Translations under genes and position numbers: made by a program
Part shown: piece by piece, positions 60,993-64,000 of the stretch
Position numbering within the stretch: the stretch's first letter is position 1
Layout of the letters: every line of letters begins with the position of its first letter
Source: an uncultured Muribaculaceae bacterium
GTDB lineage: Bacteria > Bacteroidota > Bacteroidia > Bacteroidales > Muribaculaceae
Length of the DNA stretch: 64,000 bases
Assembly (NCBI GenBank): GCA_947632485.1
Contig: CANRPJ010000005.1
Location: 1 to 64,000 of the forward strand
Direction of reading: 5' to 3'
Notes under the pieces: model-generated
What the model saw: the letters and a program-made list of their open reading frames with translations, nothing else
Database searches by the model: none
Told to the model about the DNA's origin: nothing

Positions 60993-61018
60993 CTGTAATA
61001 ATTTGGTTTCTACCTGTT

Positions 61019-61747
61019 TTACTTTTTGGTCTGGATTATGATGGAGCCAGATTTGTCGACCGAGACTGATTCGATTTTATCGGAGGGAATCTTGTTTATC
61101 TCTTCGTGGCTGATTCTCTTTCCGTCAAGATATATTTCGGCATCAGCGAGCGAGATTTCGTGTTCTGAGTCCTTTATAATAATTGGTTTTGCTGCAGAAT
61201 CGTCAGTATCCGGTTTTTTGTACGTACCGTAAGCTACAGCTTTATCATCTTTTGCTTCTGTAACTTCATCTTCTTGTAGAGTTGCAGTGCCGTAATACGA
61301 AGTCAAAAGATTTTTAGATTTTAATTTCACGGTTGAGGTATTACCCGATTTATCGACTGACATGCTTTCAATGCTGTTGCTCGGAATACTCATCATCTCT
61401 TCGTAGCTGATTTTCTTTCCGTCAAGGTAATACTCCGCATCCTCAGGTATTGAGGCTGTCTTATCATCTTGATTTACGGGGCGAACCTGAACGGTCATGG
61501 GTTTAGCGTTGTTGAAGAAATTCTCAAGGTTGAAGGGTATCTTTTCTCCTTTGATCGTAACTGTCATGCTGGTATTATCAAATTCCGTTAGGAACGGGAA
61601 TTGGATAGTGATCTCCGCCTCGCCATCACCAGATAAAGAGGAGTTGATCGCCTGGTCGGTATAGGTCTTTCCGTTGGTGGTGAATGTAGCTCCTGATACC
61701 GTGATACTGTTGCCCAGGTTCTCGCCTTTTATTTTTACGGTAGTCAC
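61019..61747 (-). CDS. C-terminal part of BlaR1-like protein (frameshifted from M56 gene)
   Basis: An open frame of 242 codons that starts only at a GTG but stays open upstream into the M56 gene. It seems to be the periplasmic tail of that protein, cut off by a one-base loss in an A5 run at 61811-61815. It carries two copies of a roughly 32-residue unit, YLDGKKISYEEM...SIESMSVDKSG (104-135) and YLDGKRISHEEI...KIESVSVDKSG (203-234), similar to plug-like motifs found at the end of Bacteroidales BlaR1 homologues. Restoring one base yields a single protein of about 570 residues. Confidence 0.68.
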   Translation of the reverse strand: MTTVKIKGENLGNSITVSGATFTTNGKTYTDQAINSSLSGDGEAEITIQFPFLTEFDNTSMTVTIKGEKIPFNLENFFNNAKPMTVQVRPVNQDDKTASIPEDAEYYLDGKKISYEEMMSIPSNSIESMSVDKSGNTSTVKLKSKNLLTSYYGTATLQEDEVTEAKDDKAVAYGTYKKPDTDDSAAKPIIIKDSEHEISLADAEIYLDGKRISHEEINKIPSDKIESVSVDKSGSIIIQTKK

Positions 61748-61761
61748 GTTGTCATTGTTGT

Positions 61762-62727
61762 TCAGACTTTTGACCGTGAAACTCCTCGTTTCCTTTTTCT
61801 TCTCCGGCAGTTTTTCGCTACTTTGCCAATGGAAACTTCGCTGCTGCTGATTGTGGAGATCGCAGCGCGCACGGCGGGTATGGAGGCCACGCCGAGTGCC
61901 AACGTGAGAGTCGGCACGAGTGCAAGGGCTTTGAGTTTTTGCCCTACACCGCCTTTTGATTTGTGCATCATGGTGATACGTTTTTTAAGTTTACTATGAT
62001 TCAGGCTGTTGGCCAAGGACGGGAATCTGGCGCCAACAGTCTTTTTTATTAAAAGCATCTGATAATCACGCGGATTGTGACCCTTTTCGATCACTGCCTT
62101 GTCTGCCTCGTATTCGTGTACGAGCATCAGTTCCTCCCTCATGAGCCAGGCGGCGGGATTAAACCAGTTGACCATGCACACAAGCTGCGCAATCAATAAA
62201 TCTATCCAGTGGCGGGAGGCTATATGTTGCTTCTCATGAGCTGCTATGGCTGGGAGGTTGCTTGTAAAGTCATTACGGCTGATTACAATGTAGCGGATCC
62301 AACTGAAGGGAGCGAACCGGTCGTTGTCGGTCACTACATACGTGTAGTCATTCTCCTTCAGCTTCTCTCCTGAACGGATCACTCCTATGAGCTTCACCCA
62401 CGTGACCAGGGTCTTAATCGCTACTGCAGCCATTCCGGCAATGAATACCCAAATCAGGACGGTGCCCCATACAGGTGCCGATGTTTCAGTCGCGGTAGCT
62501 ACTATTTCAGTTGCTCCGTCAATGCTTATTTGCGGCACATTTGAAGTTCCCGGTCGGGATAATAGTGAGATGATGGGAAGAGTAGAGAAAGCTACAAGAT
62601 ATATCATCAGCAGTACGCTACGGTTATAGCCATGCTGATTCTCACCGGAGAGCACCACTTTGTAAACCAGATACATAGCGAGCATCAACAGTCCGCTCAC
62701 AATGGAGTAAGATAAAAACGCTCCCAT
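61762..62727 (-). CDS. BlaR1-type M56 family membrane metallopeptidase, C-terminus frameshifted
   Basis: A 321-residue integral membrane peptidase with four N-terminal helices, a zinc motif AAHEKQH (HExxH) near 164-170, and a downstream HEYEADKAV as a likely third-ligand region. BlaR1/MecR1 proteins sense a signal, cut themselves and inactivate the BlaI repressor; here the BlaI-like gene lies 2 bp upstream. The last part (RRRKRKRGVSRSKV) is basic and unlike the family, and the -1 frame gives KLPEKKKETR and then the tail described separately. It is therefore probably one frameshifted gene. Confidence 0.82.
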   Translation of the reverse strand: MGAFLSYSIVSGLLMLAMYLVYKVVLSGENQHGYNRSVLLMIYLVAFSTLPIISLLSRPGTSNVPQISIDGATEIVATATETSAPVWGTVLIWVFIAGMAAVAIKTLVTWVKLIGVIRSGEKLKENDYTYVVTDNDRFAPFSWIRYIVISRNDFTSNLPAIAAHEKQHIASRHWIDLLIAQLVCMVNWFNPAAWLMREELMLVHEYEADKAVIEKGHNPRDYQMLLIKKTVGARFPSLANSLNHSKLKKRITMMHKSKGGVGQKLKALALVPTLTLALGVASIPAVRAAISTISSSEVSIGKVAKNCRRRKRKRGVSRSKV

Positions 62728-62729
62728 GA

Positions 62730-63110
62730 TTATTTGTTCTTTTGCTCCACCAGATTGAGCAGCTCCTTCAGTTCTTCAGCGGAAATTTTCTCTTCAGCCA
62801 CGAGTGCTGAAACCGCACCATAGTAGCTGCCTCCGAAATAATCTTTTATAAACTTTCCTAAGCCCTTGATTCTGAAGGCATCTTTTTCAGCGGTAGCATA
62901 GTAGCGGAAAGACCCTCCTTCGTTGCTATGAGCAGCAAAACCCTTGGTTTCGAGTCTCCGCATCACTGTTGATACGGTGTTGAAATGTGGTTTTGGGTCC
63001 GGATAAAGTTCTACAAGTCTACTTATCTGAATCGGGCCGTATTCCCATAGAAGCTGCATCAGCTCCTCCTCTTTGGGTGTAAGTTGCTCTGTTGAAGTCT
63101 TCTTTCTCAT
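62730..63110 (-). CDS. BlaI/MecI-family transcriptional repressor
   Basis: A 126-residue winged-helix repressor of the BlaI/MecI/CopY family. The DNA-binding part is EEELMQLLWEYGPIQISRLV (about 13-32), then HFNTVSTVMRRLETKGFAAH; a C-terminal helical part dimerises. Two matched operator-like sites lie at 63111-63127 and 63144-63160, on either side of a TAATTTTG box, so it likely represses its own operon. The target beyond BlaR1 is unknown; no beta-lactamase gene is in the window. Confidence 0.9.
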   Translation of the reverse strand: MRKKTSTEQLTPKEEELMQLLWEYGPIQISRLVELYPDPKPHFNTVSTVMRRLETKGFAAHSNEGGSFRYYATAEKDAFRIKGLGKFIKDYFGGSYYGAVSALVAEEKISAEELKELLNLVEQKNK

Positions 63111-63127
63111 AACTATTTTTGTAGTTT
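63111..63127. promoter_or_regulatory. BlaI-type operator 1
   Basis: AACTATTTTTGTAGTTT, with arms AACTA and TAGTT, directly before the start codon of the BlaI-like gene and downstream of the -7 box. It differs from operator 2 at one base. Confidence 0.65.
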
Positions 63128-63133
63128 ATGACG

Positions 63134-63141
63134 CAAAATTA
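63134..63141 (-). promoter_or_regulatory. -7 box of blaI-blaR1-like operon
   Basis: TAATTTTG on the minus strand, lying between the two operators and 23 bp before the start codon. Confidence 0.6.
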
Positions 63142-63143
63142 GA

Positions 63144-63160
63144 AACTATTTTTATAGTTT
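63144..63160. promoter_or_regulatory. BlaI-type operator 2
   Basis: AACTATTTTTATAGTTT, the same 17-bp sequence as operator 1 except for one base, with perfect arms AAACTAT and ATAGTTT. It sits just upstream of the -7 box; the two sites are 33 bp apart, about three helical turns. The rest of the 396-bp gap up to 63506 holds only the promoter and leader of the next gene as far as I can see. Confidence 0.7.
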
Positions 63161-63348
63161 AATCTACGAAATGAAGAATTTAACAATCCTTAACTTTTGA
63201 TAGGCTGTATGATAGTTGAAAAATACAGGTTATGCTTGTTTTGATGCAATAACTTATCAGATACAATTCCCGATTATATAGTAATTTAGTGCCCTTATAG
63301 AAGTTTGATAGCTCAGCAGAAATTACTTTAACCCGGATTAACGTTTCT

Positions 63349-63377
63349 TTTGCAAATTGGATAAAAAGTTAACTTTC
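63349..63377 (+). promoter_or_regulatory. possible frc promoter
   Basis: TTTG (63349-63352) and TAACTTTC (63370-63377), spacer 17 bp, one mismatch to TAnnTTTG. A leader of about 130 nt then precedes the start codon. Confidence 0.4.
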
Positions 63378-63506
63378 GTTTCACTGAGCTCAGGCTATTC
63401 GGCAGTTGTGTCTCTCCTGACGGTGTAAACTCAACGCCGGTAAGCATTGTTAGAATATCGAACATGAATTAAAACTTAAAACAAAAACTTATAAACACTT
63501 AAAATT

Positions 63507-64000
63507 ATGAAAAACGCACCCTTACAAGGAATCAAGGTTGTAGATTTTACTGAGGTACAGTCAGGTCCCTCATGTACGCAAATGCTCGCATGGCTTGGTG
63601 CCGATGTGATTAAAATTGAACGTCCCGGAGTAGGTGATGCTACCAGAAAGGAGCTCCAGTTTAATCCCGATCTTCCTTCATATTATTTCCTTCAGCTCAA
63701 CTCCGACAAGAAGTCGCTTTCGCTTGATGCAAAGACTCCCGACGGAAAAGAGATTCTTACGAAGCTTATCAAGGAATGCGATATATTTGTAGAAAATCTG
63801 CACCCGGGTGCAATGGATAAACTCGGATTCTCATGGGAGGCTGTTCATGCCCTGAACCCAAGATGTATCTATGGCACGATCAAGGGCTTCCCGGTTTCTT
63901 CAAAGTATAAGGATCTGAAGGCCTACGAGCCGATTGCACAGGTCACTGCAGCCGCCGCTTCTACTACCGGCTGGTTCGATGGCGAGTATAATATCCCGAC
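63507..64000 (+). CDS. frc: formyl-CoA:oxalate CoA-transferase, 3' end outside window
   Basis: The first 164 codons of a class III CoA-transferase. [20 protein letters not shown] (about 11-30), then [17 protein letters not shown] and, later, [20 protein letters not shown] are characteristic of formyl-CoA transferases rather than other class III members. It would move CoA from formyl-CoA to oxalate, the activating step before oxalyl-CoA decarboxylase. The catalytic aspartate lies just past the window end, so it cannot be checked. A decarboxylase gene would be expected downstream. The start ATG at 63507 follows an A-rich leader. Confidence 0.85.
   Translation, partial: MKNAPLQGIKVVDFTEVQSGPSCTQMLAWLGADVIKIERPGVGDATRKELQFNPDLPSYYFLQLNSDKKSLSLDAKTPDGKEILTKLIKECDIFVENLHPGAMDKLGFSWEAVHALNPRCIYGTIKGFPVSSKYKDLKAYEPIAQVTAAAASTTGWFDGEYNIP

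Overview
The window reads as chromosomal DNA of a gut Bacteroidales bacterium, most likely a member of the Muribaculaceae. That placement is an inference from gene content and promoter type, not from a marker gene. The Bacteroidota-type promoter (-7 box TAnnTTTG, often with TTTG/TTG 20 bp upstream) recurs on both strands. Clade-typical contents include GIN-domain (DUF2807) wall proteins, a sigma/FecR-DUF4974/beta-barrel trio, tandem SurA-like isomerases followed by OstA and MutL, DUF5063, DUF1015, and a hemerythrin/LuxR pair. Genes are dense and run in short operons. I found no rRNA, tRNA, CRISPR array, insertion sequence or integrase.

Bases 1-6500 are an accessory island, visibly more AT-rich than the rest. 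A 5'-truncated MmeI-type adenine methyltransferase, a DUF2971 protein, a DEAD-like helicase and a GIY-YIG/T5orf172 nuclease-like protein form one tightly packed operon. It ends in a DUF3791 gene, a broken DUF3990 gene, a 26-bp perfect palindrome and an orphan winged-helix ORF. The set looks like a modification-helicase-nuclease defence system that does not match BREX, DISARM or a classical Type I system, and it is the best candidate here for an undescribed system.

Bases 6500-21500 hold core genes: def, ettA, an AspT-like transporter and rpmE2. Next come three tandem GIN-domain genes on the minus strand, an oadA-like carboxylase subunit with two biotinyl domains, a bifunctional PBP1A and an NhaC antiporter. 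Bases 21500-37000 hold pyrBI, a flavin reductase, an SDR, the hemerythrin/LuxR pair, DUF5063, an M18 aminopeptidase, tig-clpP-clpX, recQ, alkaline phosphatase and guaB.

Bases 36600-50700 hold three parvulin/SurA-like proteins, OstA and MutL (envelope assembly plus mismatch repair), a TatA-like protein, an EamA exporter, rubredoxin, a Fur-family regulator, purA, DUF1015 and a secreted C1 peptidase. Bases 50700-64000 hold the sigma/anti-sigma/barrel trio (sigma gene frameshifted), a secreted HExxH lipoprotein, a PAP2 phosphatase, a thioesterase, dprA, a nucleoside phosphorylase and a FecCD-type ABC transporter without a binding protein. They also hold a BlaI/BlaR1-like pair, with BlaR1 frameshifted and two matched operators upstream, and the start of a formyl-CoA:oxalate CoA-transferase gene cut by the window end.
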